From Oehlia diaphana (Eukaryota; Glomeromycota; Glomeromycetes; Glomerales; Glomeraceae), in assembly GCA_003833135.1 (NCBI GenBank), contig QZLH01000295.1, positions 27,313 through 91,312 of the forward strand: a stretch of 64,000 bases of DNA. The letters are read 5' to 3'. A model generated the notes under the pieces. That model saw only the letters and a list, made by a program, of their open reading frames with translations, was not told where the DNA came from and did not search any database. This document shows positions 11,926 through 24,063 of this stretch, in pieces. Both the position numbers and the translations under genes were made by a program. Position 1 is the first letter of the stretch. Each line of letters opens with the position of its first letter.

Positions 11926-14900
11926 TTAAAATAAATTTGCATTTAAAATTAATTTAACGTTCTTTGCATATTGATTTTTCTCTTTTGAAAATCTACATAA
12001 ATATTTTGGCCATATAATATCTCTTAATTCCACTTCTTCATCCCCAATCTTATTATATGTAATGACACTATACTCTTTAACTAACCCCCTAAGTATCAAC
12101 CAAGTGGCATCGGCATTTCTTTTAGCTAACTCCTTAAATAATTCAATTGCCGAATTTTGAAGCTCTTCATGGACTTCTTCACTCAAAAATTGCCCCGTGT
12201 TGTCCATGATCTGAAATAGGATCTGATTAGATAACACCTCTTCACTAATAACAATTTTCATTGTTTCCAGTATTGACTTTTTCAGCTTGTGAGATCTGGA
12301 ATATTTTGTTGTTGCTATCCCTGAATAGTCTTCGTCTTTCATAGATTGCTGACGTAATAATTGTTGGAATGACGGCCATACGTCTTGAACTACTCGACTT
12401 GTAAAAAAATCTCCACTTGAAACTGAAATTCCTTGAATAAGCCTTACTGCGCTAAGAACGACATATGGTTCTTGATCCTTTAATCTATTAAGGACAGATG
12501 GCCATATTCTATGTACTAAAGGATAAAGCTCATTTGGGATAGATTTTAATACTGGAAGTGAAATCCTAATAACATCCAATACTAATGAACGTAATTGTGG
12601 TGATGATGCCGTAAGGAAATGAAGTAATTTATCAATAATCTTGAGACAAATCAATTGTGATTTTGTTGGATTTGATTTTTTATCTAAATCCTCTTCATTA
12701 TTATGAGAAGCGCCAGTTGGGTCATGTTCTCCTTTAATATTATCATCGTGATCTTCTAATTCATTATATTCGGTTTCTTCCAATTTCTTTTTCGACTCTC
12801 GATGTTCTAGAAAATATTGTCCAATTTCCTCAAGTGTTGCATTTGATTTTGACATCATAGTTTCACGTTCATTCTCTGTTTTATACTGACTGACAAACTC
12901 TGCAATCTCTTTAGATATCTCAATTTCATTTTCAAGTGGATTATAATTGCAATTAACTTCTTCCTGCTCTTCTTCTCTTTCTTTCTTTACGGATTCGGAA
13001 ATAGTAATAATTACGGCAAATAATACATTTACTAATTGATTCAACAAATAAGGTTTCATATGATATGAATCCAGAGCATCAAAAATTTCTTCTATCGAAT
13101 CATCAATAAATGGCAACACAGGCGGCCCAACCACATGTATCATAGCAGTAAGAACTTGAGGAGTTTGAGGATTTATGATAACTTGGTTAAGTTTCTGAGA
13201 AACAACGTTAACAAGATAATCAACATTTTCCAATACTAAGGCTTTCTTTGATGAGTATCCACACCATATAGAAACATGAGTCAAAGTGATATCAGCTGTT
13301 TCATGTATTAACATATTGTTTTCTCCAACTTTTTCTAATATAGGATAGAGAGCATCCATTAGTTCCACTCTAAACTCCATCCCTAAAATACGAGATATTG
13401 CCGCTATTCCTTCGAGAATGAAACAATTAATTAAAACAATACGATTTTGAGATTCTATACTCACATTAGATGTAACTGGAATTTTTCTTTCAACAGATTT
13501 GCTTCTATTGCTATCGAATACTGCTTTTGTGGCTGGATCGATATTAATGAGACCACGTATCACATCGGACTCAATATATTCTCTTAAAATTGATCTTGCT
13601 ATTCTTTTTACATCTTGCAATGCATTTGCTGGTTTCATAACTATTTTTGAATATTCAAAACTTGAGGTTTTCCCTATATCAATTCCAGCTGCCCCAAGCA
13701 AGATTTCCTTAATAACAAATATACACTGAGCATAAAATCTTTTAAACTCTTTATCTCTAAAATAAGCAAGAAAATGATCGATTAAAAATGATAAGTTACT
13801 AAAATATCCAAACAGCCGAAGAACCAGTGATATACATGTTCTGACACGTTGCTCTCGAATATGTTTATATTGTGGTTGAGAAAAAGATGGAACAATACAT
13901 TTAGAATCAAAATCGGAAGAAATAGTATGTCCATCTTCAATTGAATCATATTGCCCAATAATTAATCGATTTTCCACAACTTGAACATCACTAGTATCAA
14001 ACTCTAACGCACTGAGCAACCCATCCGATACTCTTTGTAATGAAAAATTTAAAACCGTCTGTATATCTGATCCCAATAGAGAAGTAAAACCTGCTATTAA
14101 TGATAATGCATTAAATTTTGCGTTCTCGTCCAATCCAACTAAATATCTTGGCAATGATGTAAGCCAAGTATCGAAATTTTCTTTTAGAATTGGTGTAAAA
14201 TTTTTAAATTGAGAGTGCAAACGTAACATATTCAAATTTTGTCGACATGGAATTGATACTTGTTCATAATCATCATTCAAATAAAATACAAGGGTTTCGA
14301 TTAATATAGGAACACAATTATCTAAACATTTTGCACTACAAGAAAGAAGCTTATAAGAAAATTTCACAAACGCTAATCTAAGTTGCCATGCGGAATGAAT
14401 ACGTATTGTGAAAATTTGACTAATTAATATTTTAATTTGCAATTTGGTCGCTTTAAGCCATGACCTTGTTCTTTCAACACAAATTGATGCGAATATTGAC
14501 TGTTGCTGAGATGATTGAGTCGATGTTACATTAGAAATTAAATTATGTGAACTTGTTTGATCAGTACCGGGGATTAAATTTTTTAGATCACTCAGCGAAT
14601 CTATTTTAGTAAACAAACTCTCGTTTACTTTATCTTCATCCTTCATGGCACTAGCTATGACTTCAGATAAAGTTTCAACAATTTTTGTTAATAACATATG
14701 ATTCTCTTTCTGGTCTCGAACCAAAGTTTTACTTAATGTGCTAACCATTCCAGGCAAGAAAGCTGCAATAATTCCTGAATCTTCTATATTATTGACTAAG
14801 GATTGTAAAGTCTCAAGAGAAGTTAGCCTTAATTGTAACAATTTTTCATTGGAAATAATTTCTAACAGGACATAAACACATCGAGCTAAGAGTGCCCTGA

Positions 14901-15547
14901 GTTTTATATCCATTAATTCTTGCAAAATTAACTCACGACGGATCTCTATTTGGAACTGATCCCTTTCGTCTACGTCTTCGGGTAATTCAGTGTGTCTAGG
15001 TAGTAACGCCAATATACATTTAACCCCTGCAAATTTTGTTTCTTCAGATAAAGTAAATGGCTGTTTATCCACTTTCGAATCAATAGATGGTGATCTACCA
15101 ATTATACTAACAAACAAAATTAGGAGCTGTTTGAATTGGTCAGAAACCATATATTTTTGCCAACTCGCTGTTAGCAAGAAATGAATACAATTAAGGAAAC
15201 CTTCGACAAATCTATCACTTTGTTGCAGAACTGGGTTATTATATAACTGAAGTAAAGGAATGTATACATATTTGATCAAATTGTAGTCAAATACCCTGGA
15301 TGAATCGGGAATCGAATGGAGAGTATTAAGCAAATTGTTGATAGTATTAATAATGTCATGAGTTTTTGAAGCTGATACCGATCCGGTTTGGATAAGGGAT
15401 ACACATAAAGGTTTTAACTAACATTTCCCATAAATGTTAAAAGAAATTTCTTTTTTCAGCAAATAGAATTACTTTTCTGATATAAGTTGAAGAAACTCCA
15501 ACCTGAAGGAATACTGCCTGACGTTGTGCATCAAGATTATTGTCCAT
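11926..15547 (-). CDS. TTI1: TTI1-like HEAT-repeat subunit of the TTT complex
   Basis: Two exons: 15547-15503 (15 codons) and 15417-11926; 1178 aa. TTI1 is the long helical-repeat partner of Tel2 and Tti2; the TTT complex works with Hsp90 to fold and assemble PIKK kinases such as TOR, ATM and ATR. The protein is alpha-helical throughout, opening with FLQLKPLCVSLIQTGS, which matches the start of TTI1 proteins, and having HEAT-like segments such as PILIETLVFYLNDDYEQV and SPQLRSLVLDVIRISLPVL, an acidic linker about two thirds along, and a C-terminal block YPLVHRIWPSVLNRL typical of TTI1. Length is near that of animal TTI1 (about 1090 aa). The N-terminal exon was placed by splice signals and phase. 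Confidence 0.85.
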
Positions 15548-16484
15548 TCTTTCGAAGTTTTCAATTTGGACTAACAGATTGGATTGTTATCAGTTTCTAA
15601 TCATCGAAACCGCCGATCATGACCAATAAAAGTCAAACTGGTATTACATGTCGATCATGTAAAATTTTTTGTTTTTTTTTTAGAAAAAATGTATTTGTAA
15701 CAACCTGTTACATGTCTTATTTGTAACATCCTTTTTTTGCTTTTTAATAATACTGAAGTTATATTTTAAAAAGTATAAATATGATTACTATATGCAAAAT
15801 TTTATTTGAAAAACTTTTACTTAATGTACTAAAGTCAGTTTTATAGACAAAACTTTAAGTTATAAGCGTTTTCTTGAATTTTTTTAATTGTTTTAGTTAC
15901 ACGACTGATCTTTCGTTTTGATTTGCTAATTAGTTTACGTTACACCTGATCTTGAATTTTGATTGGATAAAATTGATGTTGTTACAAATAAGACGCGTAG
16001 CATGGTTGTTACAAATAAGTTTATCCTTTTTTTTATTAACTGTTAATTTTACTAGAAAGGTGTATAAGATTATACATATTTGGAGAGAGAGACATGTTAG
16101 AAATTTTCCTTCCGGCTTTATATTTGAGTAACAAAGCAGAACTTGGTTTTATCATTTTATACAGCTAAAAACAAATTATATTCAGTTTTATTAAAAAAAT
16201 ACATAAAAGATTTAAATAGTGAAAGATAATTCATACCCTATAAATTATTACCTTGGTTACAAGTTTAGCCATTAAAATACAAGAATAAATAAATTAACAT
16301 TTAAATAAGACATGGATATCAAAAGTAATAAATAGCATAAAAAAAAATTTTAAGTAATTGTTTTCTTTGAATAAATAATCTCAATTCTCAGAATTGTTTT
16401 CTTGAATAAATAATCTCAATTCTCAGAATTGTGAAATACGTAAACAACAATTTAATAATTAGTTACAATAATTGCTTTTTCTTA
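15548..16484. other. intergenic, TTI1 promoter and SET 3' side
   Basis: AT-rich with no ORF of note. A tandem duplication at 16360-16430 is described separately. CATGT-rich sequence near 15640-15730 repeats short words around GTTACATGTC, without a longer structure. Confidence 0.4.
16360..16430. repeat. two-copy 35/36-bp tandem repeat
   Basis: Units 16360-16395 and 16396-16430 are identical except for one T in a short T run. Each unit contains the 15-bp inverted repeat CAATTCTCAGAATTG. It sits 55 bp beyond the SET stop codon, so it may fall in the 3' UTR. Confidence 0.85.
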
Positions 16485-17830
16485 TTAATTATGCTTTGCA
16501 CGCTTATTAGGCACTTCCAACTCTTCTATAATTAAAATTAAAAAAAACAATTATGTAAATAAATGGATAAATATGTAAATAAATGGATAAATATACAAAT
16601 AAATAAAATGAGGATTAAATATTTCCAAACCTTCTTCCGACTCTTCTTCATCAAAATCTTGATTGATACCTTCTTCTTCGTCTTCTTCATCATAATCTTC
16701 TGTCACATCTGTCACATAAATCCTATGTTTAAAGTGACAGGAAATCAATCTAAGATATTAGATAAGAACAAAAATAGTAATTTTATATTTACATCCAGGC
16801 TTGAGGATAAACTTCATCTTTGAAATTTCTTCCTAATTCCCAAGAACTATCGTCAGTGTTTTCTTCAGAAAACCATTTAATAAAACTTTGGTCATCCTCT
16901 TCTTCATCAACTTTACGTTTTTTTGTATAATCCTTTATTGCGAGAAAAAAGTTAAATTTGGTAAAAATGCGTTTAAAAAAGAACTTTTAACTTAACGTAC
17001 TCTGCCCTCAATCCAGTCAATTGGCGTGCTTTTTATCTTACGTTGCCCATCAGCGTCAACAATAAATTCCTAGTTAAAGAAATAGACAAATCAATACGTA
17101 GATATAACATAATATCAGCCAAATCTGAAACGACCGAAATTCATTTACCTTTACAAGTTCTTTATTTTTGAAATATTCATTCTCAGAAAAACTCAAGATA
17201 ATTTTGAAATTTTCTAACGAATTTTCATCCTTTTCAACAGTTATGTCGTCAATATATTGAACAACCTGAGAACAAATTATCAGTTATAGAATTGAACTCT
17301 GTAACTTATCAAACATTAAAATTGACCATAAAATACCGAATCATCGTCGTTAGCCAAATATTGCGCTGAAATAAATATAAAAATTATTGTTCGAATTTAA
17401 TAACGAAAAAAGAATTGATCAAAAAGATAATTATGACTTACAAACAAAAATATGCTTCGTAAGCTATCATCAAGATAAATAAAGATAGCAAGAATTAATT
17501 TATTAAAATATTTTAAATTAAATAAATATGTGATGATACTTACTACTTGTGACCAAAACTTCGGGATTCTCTTGAAAACTTTTTTTCTTTTTTCGTAAAT
17601 AGGTTTAAATACTTTAATTTGTTGTTTCGCTTCATAAAAAAATCAAAGATGATTAATTTATAGAAAAACATTCATAATTCTCCATTTTAATTTCAAAAAT
17701 GAATAGAAATACCAATTTCGAGTTCAGCCGCTTCGATTTCTTGGTTTATTGCTTTCATTTCTTCGTTAATTGCTTCATCAATTGTTCCGATACCACCATT
17801 TTCTATTTCAGAATGTAAACTTGCCGCCAT
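16485..17830 (-). CDS. SET/NAP-family histone chaperone
   Basis: Nine small exons: 17830-17713, 17629-17544, 17463-17442, 17365-17337, 17265-17149, 17069-17001, 16932-16793, 16722-16631, 16525-16485; 237 aa with consistent phases. The NAP fold is indicated by a long N-terminal dimerisation helix (EEMKAINQEIEAAELEI), the KRIPKFW motif (IPNFW in human SET), FSENEYFKNKELVKEF and STPIDWIEG, then SFIKWFSEE, a core ending near VYPQAW, and an acidic tail (EDYDEEDEEEG) with a short basic end. These proteins bind H3-H4 or H2A-H2B and act in nucleosome assembly; SET and Vps75 are the nearest relatives. The third exon is only 22 nt. Transcription is divergent from the STX8-like gene. Confidence 0.88.
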
Positions 17831-18098
17831 CTTTTTTTTCAAAATATAAAATTTAAAATTAAACAATGAATCAATATTTTCGGAAATGAAATGAATGATT
17901 TACAAGATTTGAAGTTCCGTAAATTCCGTTTACCTTTAATTGGCTAGCTACCTAGTGATATGATACACAGCAGAAGAGCCTTAAACAATTATTCGGTAAC
18001 CATTTTAAAGTAGTGAATTTATAAATAAGGGTTAAAACATTATTTTAGAATTATTAGGAGATATTTATTATTAAATTTAAAACATCTACTCGTTAATA
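17831..18098. promoter_or_regulatory. short divergent promoter between SET and STX8 genes
   Basis: Only 268 bp separate the two start codons, so both promoters and leaders must lie here. It is AT-rich with no clear symmetrical operator; the CCTAGTGATATGATACA region near 17950 is the least AT-biased part. Confidence 0.45.
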
Positions 18099-19086
18099 AT
18101 GGAGAAAAGCTCAAAACTCAGTATTTTGGCAGACAACACTTTAGCTAGCATTTACGAGAGAAATAGATGTAGAGCTGAAGATATAGAGTACCCACATGAA
18201 GAGACACTTAATAAAAATATGGAGAAGTTACGGTTTGGTATTAAAGAATTGGAAGAGGAATTATCAGCTGCCGAGGAGTCAGGGACTCTGTATGTGCAAT
18301 GTAATTTCATTTATACTCTAATATACCTATTTAATCAAAATAGTCTGTTCGCATTTACGTTAATAAAATTATTTTGAAAATTATTTTAGGAATTCAAAGG
18401 AACTTAAGGAAAAAGAAGATACTCTTATCAAATTAACCAAACAAATTGATAAACTTGAAGCTTTATTGCAAGATAAGCCCTCTGCCAGGTGGATATAGTG
18501 TATACAGATGTATTACATATTTGATTTAAATCTAATCATTTAATAAATATTTAGGAAACTACTACTTGGACTTAACAACATGGATGAACCTTCTTCCAAG
18601 AAATCAAAAAAAACTGTAAGATTTTCTGACCAAGCGGATGATTATGATAATGCTGTAGTTATTCAGTTGCAACAACGAATGATACAAAGTAAGTTAATTG
18701 CGATTTATTTCTTTTCAGTTTTAAGCCTAATTATTTATTAAAAATATAGATCAAGACGAGGATTTAGATAGATTGAGCGCCGCAATAGGTCGTCAGCAAC
18801 AATTGGGATTAATGATTGGTGAAGAATTGAATTATCAGGTAGAGCTATTAGCGGAAACGGAAGATATAGTTGATAGAACTGAAGGAAGATTGAATAAAGC
18901 AAAAAGAAATCTTACCAAAGTATCAAAAAAAGCAAAGGAAAAGGGTAAATTTTTTATAATAAATTATTTATATATATAAATAAATTTTTCTTTTTAATGA
19001 ATTTTAATTTAATTTATTTAGGATCTTTTTGGATAATTGTTTTGTTGATTTCAATATTAGTTTTATTAATCATAATTCTATCGTAA
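18099..19086 (+). CDS. syntaxin-8-type Qc-SNARE
   Basis: Five exons: 18099-18289, 18390-18488, 18555-18688, 18750-18944, 19022-19086; 227 aa. The N-terminal half is helical and coiled-coil-like (MEKLRFGIKELEEELSAAEE). The SNARE motif runs from about residue 142 to 200, with QNQDEDLDRLSAAIGRQQQL and the central glutamine layer, and is followed by the C-terminal anchor FWIIVLLISILVLLIIILS with no luminal tail. This is the organisation of syntaxin 8/Tlg1-like Qc-SNAREs, which mediate fusion of late endosomes or of vesicles with the TGN. The syntaxin 8 assignment rests on the overall pattern. It is convergent with DBP8, with 239 bp between stops. Confidence 0.88.
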
Positions 19087-19325
19087 TTTTTGTATTTATA
19101 TTATTATCGAGCGAACGCTTTACTCTTATATTAATTATTTTGGCTATTAGATTATTATTATTATTATTATATATTAGAATATATTTAGTCTGCTTATTTT
19201 TTTCGAATATAGCTTTCGGTCAGCAGGCGTTGAAATCACATTTTAATATTGATTGTAATTTTACGAAAGTATAATTTTAACTTTTCCTCATATTATAATA
19301 TGATAGGAAATTAATTATTATCTTT

Positions 19326-21301
19326 TTAGAGAATTTTTTTAATTTTATCTTTTACTTTTTCATTTTTTTTAAAACTTTTCTTTGAAATAACATTTTTCGT
19401 ACTTTTTGTTTCTAAAAGACTATGTTTCTTTTTTTGGATTTCTCTTGAAGCTCCAAAGTTGGTATCATGTAAATGCTAATAAATATAAATTGAGAATATA
19501 AAATTAATAATCAAAGTGTAAGAATATTATATAATAATGGATGTGAATCAGAAAATTACCATCGTTGCAACTCTTTTTGCGGTAGCAATTTCATTTAAAC
19601 TTTCTAAAACTTTATTTTCATTAATTTTCCATTCTTCCATTTTTTTATCTACAAAATAAAAAAAATATTTAAATATATAAAAATATAAATATATTCATTT
19701 ATAAATTTATGCTCACTTATTCTTGTTTCAATATTTTGTACAAGTTCAATGTCGCGTTCAGTTACAATTGATAAAGCTATACCACCTCTACCTATAAGAT
19801 ATTAAAAATAAAAAATCAATGATTTATACGAATTATACTATTATACTTGGACAAAAAAAATCAAATCAAATCATTAATACTAGAGTATTATTCATACCGG
19901 CTCTTGCGGTACGACCGACTCGATGAATGTAATCTGCGGGATCACGTGGTATATCAAAATTAACCACTAATTGCACTGTCGGAATATCAAGACCACTACA
20001 AATATACAAAAAGAACAAATAATCAAAATACATATCATAGTTGAAATCATGTAATTCGTATAATAAGACTTACCGACTGCCAACATCAGTAGCAATCAAC
20101 ACCCTCACTATTTCTGCTTTGAATTTACCCAAACTGTTTAATCTTTCTTTTTGACTCATCATAGAATGTAAACTTGTACAACGAATATCCAACTCTACAA
20201 GCATAACACGTAGCAATTCAGCAGTTCTACATCTACCACAAAATATTATGGTAGATTTATTTGAAAGCTCTTCTGATCTTAGAAGATGAGTTAAATATGG
20301 CTCACGTATGTGTGACGGGATGAAAACATAAAATTGCGACAACGTTGATACTGTCGATATACTAAATTAAAGATAAAGAATAAAAATAAACATTAATACT
20401 TAAGAATTCAAGACAAATTACAAACTTACTCTGATTTAACTTGATAAATAAAGGGTTTTCTGTTAGGATCTTCTTCTTGCGCATCTTGTAATTGTAAGAT
20501 ATTTTCCGTCATTGTCGCTGTAAATAACAAGGTTTGCCGTTTTTTTGGTATAGTATCAAATATAACTTCAAGATCTTCAGCAAATGTATCAGATAATAAA
20601 CGATCTGCCTCATCAAGAACCTTTAACAATAGGAATGAATCACAAAATTAATTTCAATCAAACAATCCTCTTACATAACAATCAATGTTTGAAAATTTAC
20701 CAAAAATCTTATTTTGCTTAAACAAGGTGCAATTGCGCTACTATTGATATGATCTACAAGTCGACCAGGTGTTGCTATAACTACATGAGGTTTCCTGGAT
20801 AATTGTAATGATTGGCTCATCATATCAAGTCCTCCAACTACGACACACTCTTTAAGATTTATACTTTTTCCAAGTACTCGAAATTGATCGGCGATTTGAA
20901 AAGCCAATTCTCTATAATTTAATAATATTATAAAGTGATCTGCAAACATTCATTTTTCAATTTATCATTACACACCTTGTTGGAGTTAAAACAAGAGCAA
21001 AAATACCAAATGGATCTTCCGACAATTTTTGTAAAATTGGTAAGGCGAATGCAGCAGTTTTTCCTGAACCTGTTTTTGCTCCTCCTATACAATCTTTCCC
21101 GTTCAATATCGGTGGTATACAAACTTTTTGTATCTCTGAAGGAAATTTTATTGACATTGCTTTCAATGCATCAATTAACCATGGATTTAACCCTAATTCT
21201 TCAAATGTTTTTAAGGGATTCTTTGATGTCTTTTGTGATTCAATGACATTGATAAAGTTTTCTGATTCTAAAGAAATATTGTTTTTATTATTTAATGTCA
21301 T
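19326..21301 (-). CDS. DBP8: DEAD-box RNA helicase Dbp8/DDX49
   Basis: Eight exons: 21301-20976, 20911-20701, 20620-20430, 20361-20074, 19995-19898, 19791-19717, 19648-19560, 19475-19326; 475 aa. All helicase motifs are present in order: Q-motif region [14 protein letters not shown], Walker [35 protein letters not shown], the [13 protein letters not shown] region, [15 protein letters not shown] and [13 protein letters not shown]. The protein ends in a short Lys-rich tail. Dbp8/DDX49 acts in the nucleolus with its cofactor Esf2 in early cleavages of the 18S rRNA precursor. Motif III reads TAT instead of the common SAT. The assignment against other DEAD-box paralogues rests on the overall length, motif spacing and the [15 protein letters not shown] block. 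Confidence 0.93.
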
Positions 21302-21715
21302 TATTGAAAAATTCGAAAAAAAACTAAAAAATTTTATGTAAATTTAATCTATTTAATCTGCAATTAGAATTTATGTAATCAGCGATTTGATTGGCCTATA
21401 GAATTTGATTGGCATCATTTTAATTAGCGTTGTGTGAACTTTAATATTAATTGTAACTCTTCTGCAAAACTATTTAGAATATAATTATATAACAGTATCA
21501 TTTGATAATGTCAATACCGTTTATAAGAGTGAACAAAGTGGATAGGATGGTGTAGGTTATCTATCCAATAGAAGGTTAAATATAATTTTCAGATTGAAAC
21601 TCACTTTAAAAAAACTTACACTTAATGCAATTATCATTTGAGACTCTGAGGTACAATATCTGATATTTACATGAGATATTTAAATTATATTTTGATAAAA
21701 TAAATATAAATCACA
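21302..21715. other. intergenic, DBP8 promoter
   Basis: About 410 bp of AT-rich DNA between the DBP8 start and the F-box gene stop. No ORF, repeat or RNA gene was seen. Confidence 0.4.
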
Positions 21716-23299
21716 TTATTTATGTAAACAATTAATAATTCCACGCCTACTGATAACATCATAGTGTCTATCAGTCATACACGAACAAGAAGTTAAGTCC
21801 ATAATTTGTAATTTAGCCTGACAACTAGAAAGAAAAGAATATAGCGATTTTTCAGTAAAGTTCCAACCACCACTATGACCATCTTTAATGGTTAAAGAAC
21901 GTAAAGTAGTAGGTGTAAATGCACCCAACTGTGATAAAAATTCATTTGCATCCAAGTCATCCCCACTGAAAGAAAATTCTTTAAGTTGTCTACAATGATC
22001 AAATAACGTTAATATTTCATGTGTCCATAATATAGGTAAGTGAAGAATTGAAATGTTCTTCGAACATCGTTTTGTAATTGATTCAATAATTTTCGCACCA
22101 TCCTTTGAGTCAGATCTAACCCACCACAATGATAATTTTCTCAAGGTATTCGCATTATTTAGAAACAATTCGTCCCAAAATTTTTGTTGTATTAACGGAT
22201 ATAATGGATTCCATTCATTACAAAAATCAAATTCTTCCAATTGTTGTAAAGAAGTTAATGGCATTATTCTTTCATCAGGAGGAATAAAACAATTGTGAAT
22301 TTTTAAAGATTTTAAGTTTTTACAAGAAGGTAATAATGCTAGGCTCTGGTAATCTTGTGCTTCTCTAAAATCTGTATACATTAATTCCAAAATATTCAAA
22401 GACAATGACTGAGACAAAAGAGACTCTATTAAGTAAGAGATTAAACGTTTGTATCCGTACAAACACACACTTTCTAAACGCGTTTGTTTTTCAATAAGAG
22501 TACCCAAGCTCATTGCATCAGATTCATAATGAGATTTCCATTGAAGCGCTAACGGAAATCCTATGGAAACTTTACGCAAATTTTTACAGACTTCTGATAT
22601 GGCAAGTAAAAGTTCAGATTTATTGTCACCTAAACAGACAAGCTGTCGTAGATTTGTCAAATAATTACAGGGATCTGTGGATGATGGCAAGAATAAAAAT
22701 TCATTACTTTGAATGGCCTTATTCTCTAGATGAAGATCATGAAAAGTTCTGCATCGATTCTTAAAGAGATTACATAATTCCCTCGCTACAAGAATGGTTT
22801 TTCTTTCATTCTCTTCTTCAATTTCATTGTATTCGTCATTATTGAACCTTTCATCCGGTGCGAATCTTATAATACAATCTTCAATACGATCTGTTTGGCA
22901 TTCATTGACTTCTTCCTCATAATTTAAGACACGATAAAGCCAACAAGATACAAGCCATTGTGAGATTGTCCAATACATATAATCATAATCAAGAGAGCGT
23001 AAAAATGAAGGATAATCAAAAATAAGAGGAGCTGATTTAAGATGATTTCTATATATAATTCCATTACTATACAAATTAATTTTTGCTTCTTCTGACAAAC
23101 AATCTACATAAGTTTGAATTAGACTTGTTGCTGAGGTTTGAGTAATTTCATAAAAACACCAAGGACGACTCCATAAAGTGCTGACCGTATTATAACACCA
23201 AAAACGATTTACCAATAGACATGAATGTAAAGACTTATTATCGCCCTCGAGATATGAAATAATTTGTTGCAAACATTCCGCTGAAAGACATTGTGCCAT
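21716..23299 (-). CDS. F-box protein with leucine-rich repeats
   Basis: A single exon of 527 codons. The N-terminus (about residues 5-47) is an F-box, LSAECLQQIISYLEG, then CLLVNRFWCYNTVSTLW, the Skp1-binding module of SCF ubiquitin ligases. The rest has irregular leucine-rich repeats, for example LKSLKIHNCFIPPDERIMPLTSL and LRKLSLWWVRSD, ending in a last repeat LQIMDLTSCSCMTDRHYDVI. Such intronless F-box/LRR genes occur in large, fast-evolving families in Glomeromycotina, which is general knowledge of the group. It is presumably a substrate receptor; the target is unknown. The absence of introns is a contrast with nearly every neighbour and would fit retroposition or family-type expansion. 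Confidence 0.85.
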   Translation of the reverse strand: MAQCLSAECLQQIISYLEGDNKSLHSCLLVNRFWCYNTVSTLWSRPWCFYEITQTSATSLIQTYVDCLSEEAKINLYSNGIIYRNHLKSAPLIFDYPSFLRSLDYDYMYWTISQWLVSCWLYRVLNYEEEVNECQTDRIEDCIIRFAPDERFNNDEYNEIEEENERKTILVARELCNLFKNRCRTFHDLHLENKAIQSNEFLFLPSSTDPCNYLTNLRQLVCLGDNKSELLLAISEVCKNLRKVSIGFPLALQWKSHYESDAMSLGTLIEKQTRLESVCLYGYKRLISYLIESLLSQSLSLNILELMYTDFREAQDYQSLALLPSCKNLKSLKIHNCFIPPDERIMPLTSLQQLEEFDFCNEWNPLYPLIQQKFWDELFLNNANTLRKLSLWWVRSDSKDGAKIIESITKRCSKNISILHLPILWTHEILTLFDHCRQLKEFSFSGDDLDANEFLSQLGAFTPTTLRSLTIKDGHSGGWNFTEKSLYSFLSSCQAKLQIMDLTSCSCMTDRHYDVISRRGIINCLHK

Positions 23300-24063
23300 G
23301 TCCCAAAGACTGAACTATAGTAATAGTCTATTCTAATCTAATTTCACAATTTAGTAATATAAATAATTCAAACTGCGAAATGTATGTAAAAAAATTATTG
23401 GTCTAAAATTAACCCTTTTTCCCGATGAAAGTTTTCCGAGTAATGATCGACATGATCGAAAATTTTTCCAGTTTTAGCTAGTATGGCCTATATTTATTTT
23501 GCCAAGCCTTCGAAATAAAAACGCGCGAAAATAATTTCTTTTTTTGATAATAATCCGAAAAAGTTTATGCCGGCATTATTGGGAGCCGAAAGATTATCAT
23601 AGTTTAAATTGTTTATACATCCTATGTGGTAAATAAGTATGGTCAAAGAGCCCATGTGTAGTTTACTATGACCTTAACTACACAATTTATGTCACGCCCA
23701 TGTTGCAAAGAATTTAGTTACTGCGGTAGTTTTCAAACTTCGCAAATTCTAAATATCCGATAATTATAAAAATAAGAAATATTTTATTGCCTAGTGAAGG
23801 TTGACATCTTTATTGAACTATAACTGGTCGCTTCTTTTTTTCTTTTTTTGTAAAAGGTAATAGTAATTATAATTTTTTTTTTTGTTTAGTATATAAAGTA
23901 TATAATGACTTTGCAGTGATAAAACTTTTTTTTAGCGCGACTTTTCGTATTTTGACTTTAGTGTAAGTAAAAAAAAAATTTTGTAAATAATATTCCATGG
24001 TTTGCCCGTAGATTTTAATTATATTTACTAATAATACATTAATTCCACTTGAAGACTTGAGCA
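23300..24063. other. intergenic between divergent F-box and HMG-like genes
   Basis: No gene seen. GTGTAGTT (23656-23663) and AACTACAC (23676-23683) form a perfect 8-bp inverted repeat, and GCCCATGT occurs at about 23650 and 23696, so the area between could be a small regulatory or relic element. Confidence 0.4.

Noticed and set aside
13499..13729. 76-codon plus-strand frame within the TTI1 gene
   Set aside because: Antisense to a long conserved coding exon; no start context, splice partner or domain.
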